Part shown: positions 1 to 8,551 of the stretch, in pieces
How positions within the stretch are numbered: position 1 is the stretch's first letter
Layout of the letters: every line of letters begins with the position of its first letter
Assembly: GCA_913043255.1 (NCBI GenBank)
Contig: CAJWLK010000010.1
Coordinates: 24,016 to 88,015 of the forward strand
From: an uncultured Gemmatimonadota bacterium
GTDB taxonomy: Bacteria > Gemmatimonadota > Gemmatimonadetes > Palauibacterales > Palauibacteraceae
Reading direction: 5' to 3'
Length of the DNA: 64,000 bases
Translations under genes and position numbers: made by a program
Notes under the pieces: generated by a model
Seen by the model: only the letters and a program-made list of their open reading frames with translations
Told to the model about the DNA's origin: nothing
Database searches by the model: none

Positions 1-404
1 GTGTGGCGATGGCATATTTCTTCGTGCTTCCGTTTGGGCTCAAGGTTCTCCTCGGTTTCTACAGTGAACAACTGACGCCTGTGATTATGATTGGGGAGTA
101 TCTAAATTTTGCGACCAAGTTAATCCTCGCGTTCGGGCTTATCTTTGAGATGCCCGTCATTCTCGTGTTTTTGTCGCTATTAGGTGTGGTTACCCCGGAA
201 GGGATGTCCAAATATAGACGACATGCAATCGTAGCCATGGCCGTGGTAGCAGCCTTCCTGACGCCGGCTGATCCATACACAATGCTTGCCATGATGGCAC
301 CGATGATTGTGCTGTATGAGTTGTCGATCGTGATAGCCAAAGTGCTTCGCCGCAGACGGAATGAGAGAACTGAGATTGTGAATAGCGAAGGGAGTACTGA
401 CTGA
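1..404 (+). CDS. tatC: Sec-independent protein translocase TatC (C-terminal part)
   Basis: This is the C-terminal 133 residues of TatC; the reading frame is open at the left edge, so the N-terminal helices lie outside the window. TatC is the inner-membrane receptor for twin-arginine signal peptides and works with TatA. The visible part has hydrophobic helices around residues 1-21, 38-61 and 70-112. It carries the family pattern of a glutamate followed by Met-Pro (FEMPVILVF) and the RRHAIV...FLTPADPY segment before the last helices. A basic tail (RRRRN) ends it in the cytoplasm. The next gene begins 14 bases after its stop. tatA is four genes downstream on the same strand, which supports the assignment. 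The family call is firm; only the truncation by the window edge is open. Confidence 0.92.
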   Translation, partial: VAMAYFFVLPFGLKVLLGFYSEQLTPVIMIGEYLNFATKLILAFGLIFEMPVILVFLSLLGVVTPEGMSKYRRHAIVAMAVVAAFLTPADPYTMLAMMAPMIVLYELSIVIAKVLRRRRNERTEIVNSEGSTD

Positions 405-418
405 GGACCAAGCTCATT

Positions 419-3292
419 TTGAGGGCCCTCGTGACGGCCTTTCTTCTTGGGGGGATAGGAGGGGCAGAAACCGCGCGTGCGGCATCAGGGTCCCTAGTCC
501 ATATACGGTTTTTCGCGACGGCTGATACGGATAGTGTCTCTCTCCCAACACGTCCGGATACACTCACCCGTGACTCGACTTCGTCAGATACCGCAGGGCC
601 GACTCAGGAAGATTCCATGCTGGTGGAACCGGTCCAGATCGACTCGCTTGCAGTAGATACGATTGATGTTGACCAGGATAGCATCCCATTTCCTGATAGG
701 GACAACCTTTTTTCTCGGCTCGCGGAAATGCCAGGTTTCCGCGTTATTGAGTATCGTGGGCGGGAGGTTGAACTCGATGTGAAAGACGAGATCGTTCGCC
801 TGCGGCGGGAAGCACAAGCCCGATATTCGGTTTCCGTGCTCGATGCGGACAGCATTGCCTATTCGGCTGGGCTTCAGATTATTCGAGCGCATCGAAATAT
901 TTCGCTTGAAGGTGAAAATCAGAATGTTACGAGCGATTCTTCCGTCATCTACGACGTGTCACAAGAAAAAGGCACGATTATGGATGCTCGGACTTCGTTC
1001 TCAGAGCAGGGTGCGGAGTGGTTTGTACGCGGTGATGCTACTCCTCGTGGAGCGGGAACCGTGTTCGTTGAGAAGGGAAACTTCACATCCTGTGAGCTTG
1101 ATGAGCCACACTACTATTTTCGCGCTGGGCAACTCAAGGTGGTGTCGAACGATATCGTCGTCGCTTGGCCGGTAACGCTCTACATTCACGATGTCCCCAT
1201 CGCGTGGTTGCCATTTTTTGCGCAAGACATCCGGGATGAAAGACGGAGCGGGTTCCTTCCTCCGAAGTTTGGCATTACTGACATTTTTTCCAACTCAAGC
1301 GCTCGTAACCGGAGCATTACAGATTTTGGTTACTACATTGCCATTAATGAGTTTATGGACACTCAAGCCACGGTTGATTGGTTCAGTGGTCGTTTCACGC
1401 GCGTCAACTCAGCTTTTCGCTATAAGTCTGTCAAGAAGTTTTTCGACGGAAACATCATGGCAAGCTACAGTTTTGGTGACTCTAAGACGTTCGAGTTTCG
1501 AGTCCGACACCGTCACGATATTACGCCAGTAACGCGTCTTCGCGTAAATGCCATTTTTCTTTCAGATACGCGAGAGTTCGAAAGGCAAAGTTTTGATCCC
1601 ACCCTTCAGACACAGCGTATTTCGTCCGATTTAGGTTTGCAGCACCGCTTTTCATTTGCCTCACTAAATGTGAGTGCTAATAGAAGACAGAGCCTTGGTG
1701 CTCAGAGGGGTAGAGTCGACTTTACACCCGCCAACGTTCAGATGACGTTTTCTCCGGTCACGCTTTTTAGGGCACCTAGCAATCGTGCCGGTCCATTTAA
1801 CAACGTCGTTCTTAACGGAGGATTCAACGTGTCACGGCTGATGCAAACGCAGGAAGAAGATGATGACGTGACGAACGATAGAGGTGGTGCTAATGCGGGC
1901 CTTCGAATTGGATCGTTCGGTGTGAGCGGCAACGCGAACTACAATCGGCGCTTAACAACTCCATTTGATTCTCTTGGGGCAGACCCTGCTTCAACCTCAC
2001 AGACACGTGTCGATTATGGAGGGACGGCTGACTACCAGGTAGATATGATTGGGAGCACAACGTTCCGACCAACGGTGAACGTGTCGGCTAGTAGCTTTAG
2101 CTCGGAAGGCACAGGAAACGAAGTCGTGGCGGCACCAATGCGACTTAGGGTCGGCGCTAATCTGTCAACAGATGTGTTCGGTTTCTACCCAGGCATTGGC
2201 CCCTTCGAACGTATCCGGCACAAGATTTCTCCTCGGTTCTCTTATGCCTACTCGCCGGCAATAGAGGCGGAAGAATCTCTGCTCACAATTCCAGACTTTC
2301 CGATTTCGCACGCGCGGGAAGAGAATCGATTGAGTATTACACTCAATCAGACGTGGGAGGCGAAACTCCGAGAAGATGTCGACCTTGATGAGGAGGCTGA
2401 AGCGCTTCTCGAAGGCCGACCGTTTGATCAAGATTCTATAGCAAGCGTCCGAGACTCATTGGTCGAATTTAATCTTGAGGGAGTGGCTGCAGATTCCATT
2501 TCTACCCCGATATCCGACTCGTTGGCGATTGATTCGCCGCGCCAAGTGTCACGTGAACCAAATGGAGGGCCAAGGCGAGCCCAGCAGCAACGAAACGTTG
2601 TTTTGTTGGGTATCAATTCAAGTCCGCTACAGTTCGATTTTGCACAAAAGAACGAACCTGTGCTGATGACGGACAGATGGAACCATCGGGTTAACTCAGA
2701 TCTTTTGCGCGGCCTCTCACTCAATTTCGCGCTTGACCTCTTTGATGGTGTCGGTAGTGGGCGGCAATTTTCGCCCGTTCTCTCACAACTCACTGGGAGT
2801 TTCACGTTCAGCTCTGCGACTGGGTTGGGGGGATTATTGGGTCTTGGCGGTGGCGGATCTCAACCTCGAAGCGATCCAAGGAACCGACTGCGTGGAGTTG
2901 CTGACTCGCGCTACAGGCTTCAGACTTTTGATGAAAATGCGGATCCTCTGGATCCGGGTTTGAGGGCTGGAGGGCCCTGGACACTCTCTTTAACGTATTC
3001 GCTCCAAAGAGGTCGAGAATCTGAGCAAGCGCTTGATCGTCAGTCGCTGAACGCCACTTTAGCCCTTAACCCAACCCCCAATTGGCGGCTTGCGTGGCGT
3101 ACGAGCTATAACCTTTCGGACAAAGAATTTGGCGAACACCTTATTACCTTGGATAGGGATTTGCATCGCTGGATGGCAACGTTCCTATTTGCGCGTTCAC
3201 CTAACGGAAACTTCATCTTCCAAATGAGCGTGAATCTCCGAGACGCCCCTGATCTAAAGTTTGACTATGATCAGCAGACTGTAGATCGGTAA
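419..3292 (+). CDS. lptD: LptD/OstA-like outer-membrane LPS assembly protein
   Basis: Predicted outer-membrane protein of 957 residues that would insert lipopolysaccharide into the outer leaflet as the LptD barrel. A short signal peptide at residues 1-22 ends in ARA. A Thr/Ser/Asp-rich low-complexity stretch (about 35-95) precedes an OstA-type beta-jellyroll at about 130-260. Conserved landmarks are FTSCELDEPHYYF near residue 222 and the following WLPFFAQDIRDERRSGFLPP, as in LptD homologues of FCB-group bacteria. The remainder is alternating beta-strand sequence of a large barrel, interrupted near residues 645-740 by a second Asp/Ser-rich insert. The start is TTG at 419 with GAGG about 10 bases upstream; no ATG fits the signal peptide better. 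It is a distant relative of the proteobacterial protein, so LptE dependence is unknown. Confidence 0.82.
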   Translation: MRALVTAFLLGGIGGAETARAASGSLVHIRFFATADTDSVSLPTRPDTLTRDSTSSDTAGPTQEDSMLVEPVQIDSLAVDTIDVDQDSIPFPDRDNLFSRLAEMPGFRVIEYRGREVELDVKDEIVRLRREAQARYSVSVLDADSIAYSAGLQIIRAHRNISLEGENQNVTSDSSVIYDVSQEKGTIMDARTSFSEQGAEWFVRGDATPRGAGTVFVEKGNFTSCELDEPHYYFRAGQLKVVSNDIVVAWPVTLYIHDVPIAWLPFFAQDIRDERRSGFLPPKFGITDIFSNSSARNRSITDFGYYIAINEFMDTQATVDWFSGRFTRVNSAFRYKSVKKFFDGNIMASYSFGDSKTFEFRVRHRHDITPVTRLRVNAIFLSDTREFERQSFDPTLQTQRISSDLGLQHRFSFASLNVSANRRQSLGAQRGRVDFTPANVQMTFSPVTLFRAPSNRAGPFNNVVLNGGFNVSRLMQTQEEDDDVTNDRGGANAGLRIGSFGVSGNANYNRRLTTPFDSLGADPASTSQTRVDYGGTADYQVDMIGSTTFRPTVNVSASSFSSEGTGNEVVAAPMRLRVGANLSTDVFGFYPGIGPFERIRHKISPRFSYAYSPAIEAEESLLTIPDFPISHAREENRLSITLNQTWEAKLREDVDLDEEAEALLEGRPFDQDSIASVRDSLVEFNLEGVAADSISTPISDSLAIDSPRQVSREPNGGPRRAQQQRNVVLLGINSSPLQFDFAQKNEPVLMTDRWNHRVNSDLLRGLSLNFALDLFDGVGSGRQFSPVLSQLTGSFTFSSATGLGGLLGLGGGGSQPRSDPRNRLRGVADSRYRLQTFDENADPLDPGLRAGGPWTLSLTYSLQRGRESEQALDRQSLNATLALNPTPNWRLAWRTSYNLSDKEFGEHLITLDRDLHRWMATFLFARSPNGNFIFQMSVNLRDAPDLKFDYDQQTVDR

Positions 3293-3408
3293 AGAGGTTT
3301 TAATACCCTGATGTCAGCTCGAGCGAACTCACAGCACAGCTGGAGTCTTGTCTTTCTCTTAATAGGCGCCGAGATTCTCTGCGTATTTTTAACCTCGCCG
3401 AGGAGAGT

Positions 3409-4395
3409 ATGTTCCCTACCGTCGCTGTAGACCTCGAAGAGGTCCGCCTTCCCGTCAAGGACAGGCTCTGTGAGGTAGAGCGCGAACTCTTGGATATGGT
3501 GCCTTCTGGGTTCGGATCACTTGACGAAGTCGGACAATATTTGTTTTCTCGAAGTGGAAAGCTATTCCGCCCTACGCTCCTACTGCTTGCAGATGGTGTC
3601 GAGGGGCGCCCCTCTGAAAATGCAGTCACTTTGGGCGCAATCGTGGAACTTCTTCATGTAGCTACGCTCGTGCACGATGATGCGGTTGACCATTCTGTCA
3701 AACGCCGTGGTATGCCGACCGTTAACGAACGATGGACGCACCAGGTTGCAATCATCGCAGGTGACTATCTTTATTCTCGCGCGGTAATTGAAATTACGGC
3801 TCTAGGTGAGCTCGAACCGATAGGGATTCTTGCAAATACTGCCAACAAGATGACCATCGGAGAGATGCGGCAATTAGTCCTTCACGGAGGATTAGACTTC
3901 AACCGGGAGGACTACGATCGTTTGTGTGAGTGCAAGACAGCGTCGCTAATTTCGGCTGCCTGTGAGCTTGGAGCTATGGCAGGGGCGTCCAAATATCGTA
4001 AGGCATTACGGGTATACGGATATCACCTAGGCATGGCGTTCCAAATGGTCGATGATCTCCTCGATTACCTGTCACCGACCGAGTTGACGGGAAAGCCAAG
4101 AGGGCAGGATCTTCAAGAGCACAAAGTGACGCTGCCATTGATAGCAGCTCTCCCTACTTTAAGGAGCAGTGAGCGGCGTACGATTCAGGAGCTTTTTAAC
4201 AATCCGACGCCAACAGTGGAAGATGTAAGCGCTGTGATCGATCTTGTGTCAGATTCGGGGGGGATTGATGTGGCACGTAAGGAAGCTAGACGGCATGCTG
4301 AACTGGCGCGTGAATGCCTCGCCGGAATTCCTGAAACCGAGTATTTGGTGAGTCTTCAGTTAGCAGCCGATTTTGTGGTGGAGAGGGTGCGTTAG
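3409..4395 (+). CDS. Trans-type polyprenyl diphosphate synthase
   Basis: Isoprenyl chain elongation enzyme (328 residues), likely condensing farnesyl diphosphate with isopentenyl diphosphate to give the side chain used by MenA (26126-27013). Both aspartate-rich motifs are intact: DDAVD at residues 90-94 and DDLLD at 215-219, which bind Mg-diphosphate. KLFRP near residue 55 and the RRG after the first motif also match the IspB/HepT family. The start is ATG at 3409 behind a good GAGGAGA ribosome site. The stop abuts the GTG of the DUF4321 gene. Chain length (C35-C45) cannot be read from the sequence, so no specific gene symbol is given. Confidence 0.93.
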   Translation: MFPTVAVDLEEVRLPVKDRLCEVERELLDMVPSGFGSLDEVGQYLFSRSGKLFRPTLLLLADGVEGRPSENAVTLGAIVELLHVATLVHDDAVDHSVKRRGMPTVNERWTHQVAIIAGDYLYSRAVIEITALGELEPIGILANTANKMTIGEMRQLVLHGGLDFNREDYDRLCECKTASLISAACELGAMAGASKYRKALRVYGYHLGMAFQMVDDLLDYLSPTELTGKPRGQDLQEHKVTLPLIAALPTLRSSERRTIQELFNNPTPTVEDVSAVIDLVSDSGGIDVARKEARRHAELARECLAGIPETEYLVSLQLAADFVVERVR

Positions 4396-4680
4396 GTGGC
4401 AGATTTAGCAGGGAGGCCGGAACGTTCAGTTCGACGTAATATTCTGGTGGTTGTTTGTGGTTTTATTGTCGGTGCGCTTTTAACTAAGCTCATGACACTG
4501 ACATTGCCGGCATCGGCAGCCAAGCAGTTCTTTATCACCAGCGTAGAAACGTCACTGGGACCAGTGAGTGCGGACCTTAACGTGATCGCACTTACAATCG
4601 GTCCACTAATTCTCCGCGCGAACTTTTTGAGTGTAGTAGGTATACTATTAATAGCGTGGTTTGCCCGATCACTCCTCTAG
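4396..4680 (+). CDS. DUF4321-type small membrane protein
   Basis: 94-residue protein with two hydrophobic helices (about residues 15-37 and 70-94). The segment DLNVIALTIGPLILRANFLSVVG resembles the end of DUF4321 proteins, which often sit beside tat or cell-envelope genes; the function is unknown. The GTG start immediately follows the stop of the polyprenyl synthase gene with no spacer, so it is translationally coupled to it, and tatA begins 39 bases downstream. The family match is from memory of the pattern and is moderate; that a small two-helix membrane protein is encoded here is well supported by position and coding character. Confidence 0.7.
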   Translation: MADLAGRPERSVRRNILVVVCGFIVGALLTKLMTLTLPASAAKQFFITSVETSLGPVSADLNVIALTIGPLILRANFLSVVGILLIAWFARSLL

Positions 4681-4719
4681 TCGAGGTAGTGAAGAAGAAA
4701 GACAACGAAGGAGTGTACG

Positions 4720-4995
4720 ATGTTAGGTTTAAGCCCATGGGAACTATTGCTCGTGTTTTTGGCGATTCTTTTACTGTTCGGGGCCAAGCGTCTTCCTGAG
4801 ATTGGGAGTTCTCTCGGAAAAGGAATTCGGGAGTTCAAGGGTTCAATCAAGGAAGTCAAGGATGTGCCGACGGAGATCACGGGCGATACTTCGCCGACCC
4901 AGGAGACTGTAAAGACCGTGCATGCTGAACCGACAGCGGCGCCAGTCCAAGACGCTGTACATAGCCCGCCAGCTTCAAACACTGACGCTTCCTGA
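4720..4995 (+). CDS. tatA: Sec-independent protein translocase TatA/TatE
   Basis: 91-residue TatA homologue that polymerises to form the twin-arginine translocation pore. It begins with a short N-out transmembrane helix (ELLLVFLAILLLFGAKRLPE, residues 9-28), contains the FGxxRLPE hinge, and continues as an amphipathic helix (IGSSLGKGIREFKGSIKEV). The acidic, Pro/Thr-rich C-terminal tail is typical and unstructured. The ATG at 4720 follows a GAAGGAG ribosome site. Together with the tatC fragment at 1-404 it provides a minimal TatAC system; no tatB is seen between them. The gene is the last of its forward run and is followed by a hairpin at 5037-5074. Confidence 0.95.
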   Translation: MLGLSPWELLLVFLAILLLFGAKRLPEIGSSLGKGIREFKGSIKEVKDVPTEITGDTSPTQETVKTVHAEPTAAPVQDAVHSPPASNTDAS

Positions 4996-5036
4996 CACCC
5001 ATGTTTTTTTGTTGAGCTTGTGCGATCGTCAACTAA

Positions 5037-5074
5037 CTATCGGATCAATCTTCATAGGTTGATCCCAAAGATAG
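5037..5074. terminator. Candidate bidirectional hairpin between convergent genes
   Basis: An inverted repeat lies between the stop of tatA and the stop of the reverse-strand isomerase gene. The inner stem is GGATCAA/TTGATCC (5042-5048 with 5059-5065) and an outer arm CTATC/GATAG (5037-5041 with 5070-5074) is separated by a CAAA bulge. It lies where a shared terminator would be expected. There is no T-tract on either side, so intrinsic termination is uncertain. Confidence 0.4.
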
Positions 5075-6922
5075 CTAGTGCGCGTGTCCCTCATGAGAGT
5101 CAGCGTTACTGGGGTTGTTAAGGAGTGCCCTATGATCTTCTACAGTGGCTTCTGCCCGTAAGGCAGCCATCCAGCGCTGTACGTATTGCTGAGCGCGCTC
5201 AAACCGGAGTTGTAGAAGCAGGGCTTCCTTCACGTTTTCGAACTCAGTCCGGGTCACGTTGTGGTGCTCAAGAACCTCAATAACCGCGATGGCATCGCCT
5301 GCGTCTACTACGTTGCTTCGTATTCCAATGACTGACCCAAAGGCTTCTCCGATGGCTTCAGTTCCTTGACCAAGCCCCGGAACAAAATCTCCCCGGCGGA
5401 ACGTAGTCGTCTCTTCTACGGTCCACTCCATCGTTGTTGCGGCGGCTTCAAGGGTAGCATCCTCAATGGGAGTATTAGTTAGCTGACCGTTGATGATTTC
5501 TGCGGCCCGTTCCTTTTTCTTGTCAATTAGGAGTTGGGTCCTAATGTTCGGAGTTACCTCTTGGAGTGGGATTTCCCCTTCGTCACTTCGACCGAGAAGT
5601 TCGAAGACATGGAAGCCAGTCGGGGTCTCCCAGAACCGGGATATCTCTCCGATCTCAGTTTCTGGCTCGAGTGCCCAATCTGGGGCAACGCCAAGTGCTC
5701 CTACTCCAGGTACAAAGCTGACTCCAGCAGTGAGCTGAACATCTAAATTTATCGAAGAGTCTAGGGAATCGGCGGCTGTGGTTAGCCCTTGAGCCAAGGC
5801 GATTCCTTCGAGTTCATCCATGAAGTCAAAGATTGAATCTTCGGTCGCCGGTGACATCTCAATTGGAATGTAGATCTGTCGGAGTGATAGTGAATCGGTC
5901 GTCCGACTATCAACGCGGAGAATGTGGAACCCAAATGGCGTCTCTACTGGATCCGTAACCTCACCGATTCTGGCAGCGTACGCAGCGTTGGCCAAAGCGG
6001 GGTTAAGCTCTGTTCGGGCTCGGTGTCCCATAAAGCCACCATCCACTGCTGAAATCGTATCGCCGGATTCGTTTGCAGCGACATCCTCAAACATTTCACC
6101 TGCGCGAACACGCTCGGCGAGACTCGTTGCTCGTTTCAATGCAGAGGCTGTATCAGTCTGCGACGGACGTAAGGCAATGCTAATAAGATTTGTGCGTGCA
6201 GATGCTGGACGTATGAACTCTTCACGATGTTCGTTGTAGAACGTCCGAATCTCGGAGTCGGAGACTGTTATGGCTGTGTCAGGTACGGTCTCGGACGGAT
6301 CAATGTTTACGAAGCGTACCCGCGCGGTTTCGTTTGTATCTCGGAAGAATTCCCATGCTTCTTCGTCGGAAACGTAAATCCCACTTTCCACAAGGGCTTG
6401 AAGTTTTGCGCGCGGTAGGAGTGAACGGTAATAATTTTCAATTTGTAGCAGCTGAGTTTCATCGGTTGATGGATCGGTAAAGAATCGGCGGTATTTATCA
6501 ATGTCAAACTGGCCATCTGTCTGGAATGCTGCATGACTCATCATCTCTTGCGGTGGTTGAGTAAAGAAGGCTTGTCGCACTTCCGAATCGGTGACCTGAA
6601 TTCCGAGGCGGTCTAATTCGCCTTCAAGTAGAGTTGCATTGATCAGACTCTCCCACGCCTGATTTTCAACGATTCTGAGATCTTCATCCGTCATGACGCG
6701 ACCAGTTTGTCGCATTACTGCAAGTTGGTTTTGGTGGAAGCTGTTCCAGTCATTGTAGCGAATGTCATTGCCAGCGACTTCGCCAACCACTGGATTAATG
6801 TCTCCTCCGACATTTCCGCCTCGCATGTCGTTGATACCCTCAAATACGAGCCACCCAACGAAGGCAACTGCGAGGATACTCATCACGTATTTTGCGCTCC
6901 CGCGCATTTTTCGCATGAACAT
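5075..6922 (-). CDS. Membrane-anchored SurA/PpiD-type peptidyl-prolyl isomerase
   Basis: 615-residue periplasmic folding factor with one N-terminal membrane anchor (about residues 12-28, ILAVAFVGWLVFEGI), as in PpiD. A SurA-like chaperone segment follows (about 45-210). A PpiC parvulin domain spans about 235-345, with the signature GGFMGHRARTELNP and ETPFGFHILRVDSR. A second, more degenerate parvulin repeat lies around 350-470 (TPTGFHVFELLGR). The C-terminus is helical and ends in a His-rich tail (HEGHAH). It probably assists folding of outer-membrane proteins such as the LptD-like protein encoded nearby. The gene converges with tatA and diverges from the promoter at 7123. The start ATG at 6922 could instead be the ATG two codons later. 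Confidence 0.85.
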   Translation of the reverse strand: MFMRKMRGSAKYVMSILAVAFVGWLVFEGINDMRGGNVGGDINPVVGEVAGNDIRYNDWNSFHQNQLAVMRQTGRVMTDEDLRIVENQAWESLINATLLEGELDRLGIQVTDSEVRQAFFTQPPQEMMSHAAFQTDGQFDIDKYRRFFTDPSTDETQLLQIENYYRSLLPRAKLQALVESGIYVSDEEAWEFFRDTNETARVRFVNIDPSETVPDTAITVSDSEIRTFYNEHREEFIRPASARTNLISIALRPSQTDTASALKRATSLAERVRAGEMFEDVAANESGDTISAVDGGFMGHRARTELNPALANAAYAARIGEVTDPVETPFGFHILRVDSRTTDSLSLRQIYIPIEMSPATEDSIFDFMDELEGIALAQGLTTAADSLDSSINLDVQLTAGVSFVPGVGALGVAPDWALEPETEIGEISRFWETPTGFHVFELLGRSDEGEIPLQEVTPNIRTQLLIDKKKERAAEIINGQLTNTPIEDATLEAAATTMEWTVEETTTFRRGDFVPGLGQGTEAIGEAFGSVIGIRSNVVDAGDAIAVIEVLEHHNVTRTEFENVKEALLLQLRFERAQQYVQRWMAALRAEATVEDHRALLNNPSNADSHEGHAH

Positions 6923-7122
6923 GGGACGTTGCCCCTGCCTCAGGATTGAAGTGAATCGCGCGGTCAGTGAGATTATTGCCTCTCAAGCCGCAGAACAGGC
7001 AATGTATGGCCGTTTTCTTAAGTGTTAATTACTAGCCACATAAAGTCGTACCGAATATTTGTAAAAACGTATCTACGGTCCGAGGTGTGGGCAACGAATC
7101 CTCCATTTGCGTATACCTTGCG

Positions 7123-7152
7123 TTGACAAAAAAAAAATGTGGTCGGTATCTT
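7123..7152 (+). promoter_or_regulatory. Sigma70-like promoter for the aroQ-accBC operon
   Basis: A perfect -35 TTGACA (7123-7128) is followed after 18 bases by TATCTT (7147-7152), a fair -10. The spacer starts with a run of nine A. Transcription would begin near 7159, about 34 bases before the ATG at 7193. It is the best promoter-like match noticed in the window and stands at the head of a long co-directional gene run. In the same intergenic region an inverted repeat ATTGCCT/AGGCAAT (6975-7003) lies close to the divergent isomerase gene. Confidence 0.6.
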
Positions 7153-7192
7153 TCATTCGTCCCCTTAGTGCAGGTATATACGTCCTTACTCG

Positions 7193-8101
7193 ATGGTGCT
7201 AGCGACTGCTTTGGAAGACTACTTAGAGGAGATCCGACGCCTCATTGAGAGCGCTGAAAAGGACCGGCAAACACACACGTTTGCCCGTCTTGCAGATCTT
7301 TACCAAAAAACCGGTCAGCTTGACCGTGCTCTAGAAGTGATTGAAAATGGCCTGGAGCAACACCCGTATTACCTGAATGCTCATCTTGTCCAAGCGAGCG
7401 TGTTGCGCAAATTGGATCGACTCCCTGAAGCGAGGCGTGCTTTGGAACGCGTGCTGCATATCGACGCGGAAAATCTTGTGGCGCGTACGGCCTTGATCGA
7501 GATCGGGCTCGATGGAGCTTCGGAGCAGACGGATAATGTCTCAGCCGAGATGTCACGTCCACAAAATAGTGATGCGAACCGCTGGCTCGAGGCCCTTGAT
7601 ATTGATTGGAGTAAGACAGCGGTGGATGGTGAGCGAAATAATACAAAAACAATCTCTCCAGGTGAAGAAGAAACTCGTACAATCCATATGGGCGCTACAA
7701 AATCTTTTCCGGCCCCTACTAGCTCAACCAGTGCCGTGTTAGATACCGAAACCCTAGCTGCTATCTATGTTGAGCAAGGATTTTTTTCTGAGGCTATAGA
7801 GGTCTACGAACGCCTGATCTCTCGCAGTCCAAACAACTCTGAACTCTCCATAAAGCTGGAGCATGCACACCAATGCGCTGCGAAATCGCGCGGGGAAAGC
7901 GTGGCCTCAGGCCGAACTGAACGCGGACCAATTCCTGTGCCGGAATCTAAGGTCAGAGAGCCAGAGGTGTCTGATCAAGGTTCGAGTGCTGACGAGCCCT
8001 CAATCCGAGGCCATCTTGGCAATGAGGGTGTTAAATTGGGGGTTGGAAGATTTAAGGGGTGGAGTCGCTGGTTAGCCTGGTTCAAGAAAGATAGCAACTA
8101 A
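7193..8101 (+). CDS. Tetratricopeptide-repeat protein
   Basis: 302-residue soluble protein without signal peptide. Two to three TPR units lie at residues 20-105 (typical positions in LADLYQKTGQLDRALEVIENGLEQHP and the next repeat) and one more at about 180-222 (LAAIYVEQGFFSEAIEVYERLISRSP). The middle (105-180) and the region 225-280 are acidic and Ser/Thr-rich linkers. It ends in a Trp/Lys-rich amphipathic tail (GWSRWLAWFKKDSN) that may touch the membrane. It is the first gene after the promoter at 7123 and is followed after 3 bases by aroQ. TPRs mediate protein contacts; the partner is unknown. The repeat assignment is firm, the role is not. Confidence 0.8.
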   Translation: MVLATALEDYLEEIRRLIESAEKDRQTHTFARLADLYQKTGQLDRALEVIENGLEQHPYYLNAHLVQASVLRKLDRLPEARRALERVLHIDAENLVARTALIEIGLDGASEQTDNVSAEMSRPQNSDANRWLEALDIDWSKTAVDGERNNTKTISPGEEETRTIHMGATKSFPAPTSSTSAVLDTETLAAIYVEQGFFSEAIEVYERLISRSPNNSELSIKLEHAHQCAAKSRGESVASGRTERGPIPVPESKVREPEVSDQGSSADEPSIRGHLGNEGVKLGVGRFKGWSRWLAWFKKDSN

Positions 8102-8104
8102 ATT

Positions 8105-8551
8105 ATGCGAATAGGTGTTTTGAATGGTCCGAATCTTAATCTCTTGGGTCAGCGTCAGCCGGTTCATTACGGTACTGATACGTTGGCGGACATTGAAGAT
8201 CTATTAACAGAGAAAGGTGACGTCCGGGATCTTGAACTATTGTTCTTCCAGTCAAACGATGAGGGAGAACTCGTAGACTGGGTGCAGATGAAAACTGAAA
8301 AAGTCGACGGGTGGCTGGTGAACGCTGCAGCGTTCACTCACACTAGTGTAGCACTCCGAGATGCACTCGCGGCTTCGGACCGTCCGTTTGTCGAGGTTCA
8401 TCTGTCGAATGTGTATGCGCGAGAACCATTTCGTCACAATTCGTTGTTGTCAGACTTGGCCGTCGGCGTAATCGCTGGATTTAAGAGCTCAAGCTATTTG
8501 TTCGGACTTGAGGCTTTGGCTGATTATCTTGAGGAGAATTCGACGGAGTGA
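8105..8551 (+). CDS. aroQ: Type II 3-dehydroquinate dehydratase AroQ
   Basis: 148-residue shikimate-pathway enzyme converting 3-dehydroquinate to 3-dehydroshikimate. The hallmark GPNLNLLG lies at residues 8-15, followed by catalytic Arg17 and Tyr22 (QRQPVHYG). The substrate loop QSNDEGEL, the AFTHTSVALRDAL stretch and VEVHLSNVYAREPFRHNS with its active-site histidine are all present. The length matches the dodecameric type II family. The pathway supplies chorismate, the substrate of MenF encoded downstream. It overlaps the M24 peptidase gene by four bases (GTGA). Confidence 0.95.
   Translation: MRIGVLNGPNLNLLGQRQPVHYGTDTLADIEDLLTEKGDVRDLELLFFQSNDEGELVDWVQMKTEKVDGWLVNAAAFTHTSVALRDALAASDRPFVEVHLSNVYAREPFRHNSLLSDLAVGVIAGFKSSSYLFGLEALADYLEENSTE

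Noticed and set aside
7123..7140. The run of A bases as a reverse-strand terminator T-tract
   Set aside because: No hairpin precedes it in the reverse direction, and it lies upstream of, not after, the reverse gene; it fits better as a promoter spacer.
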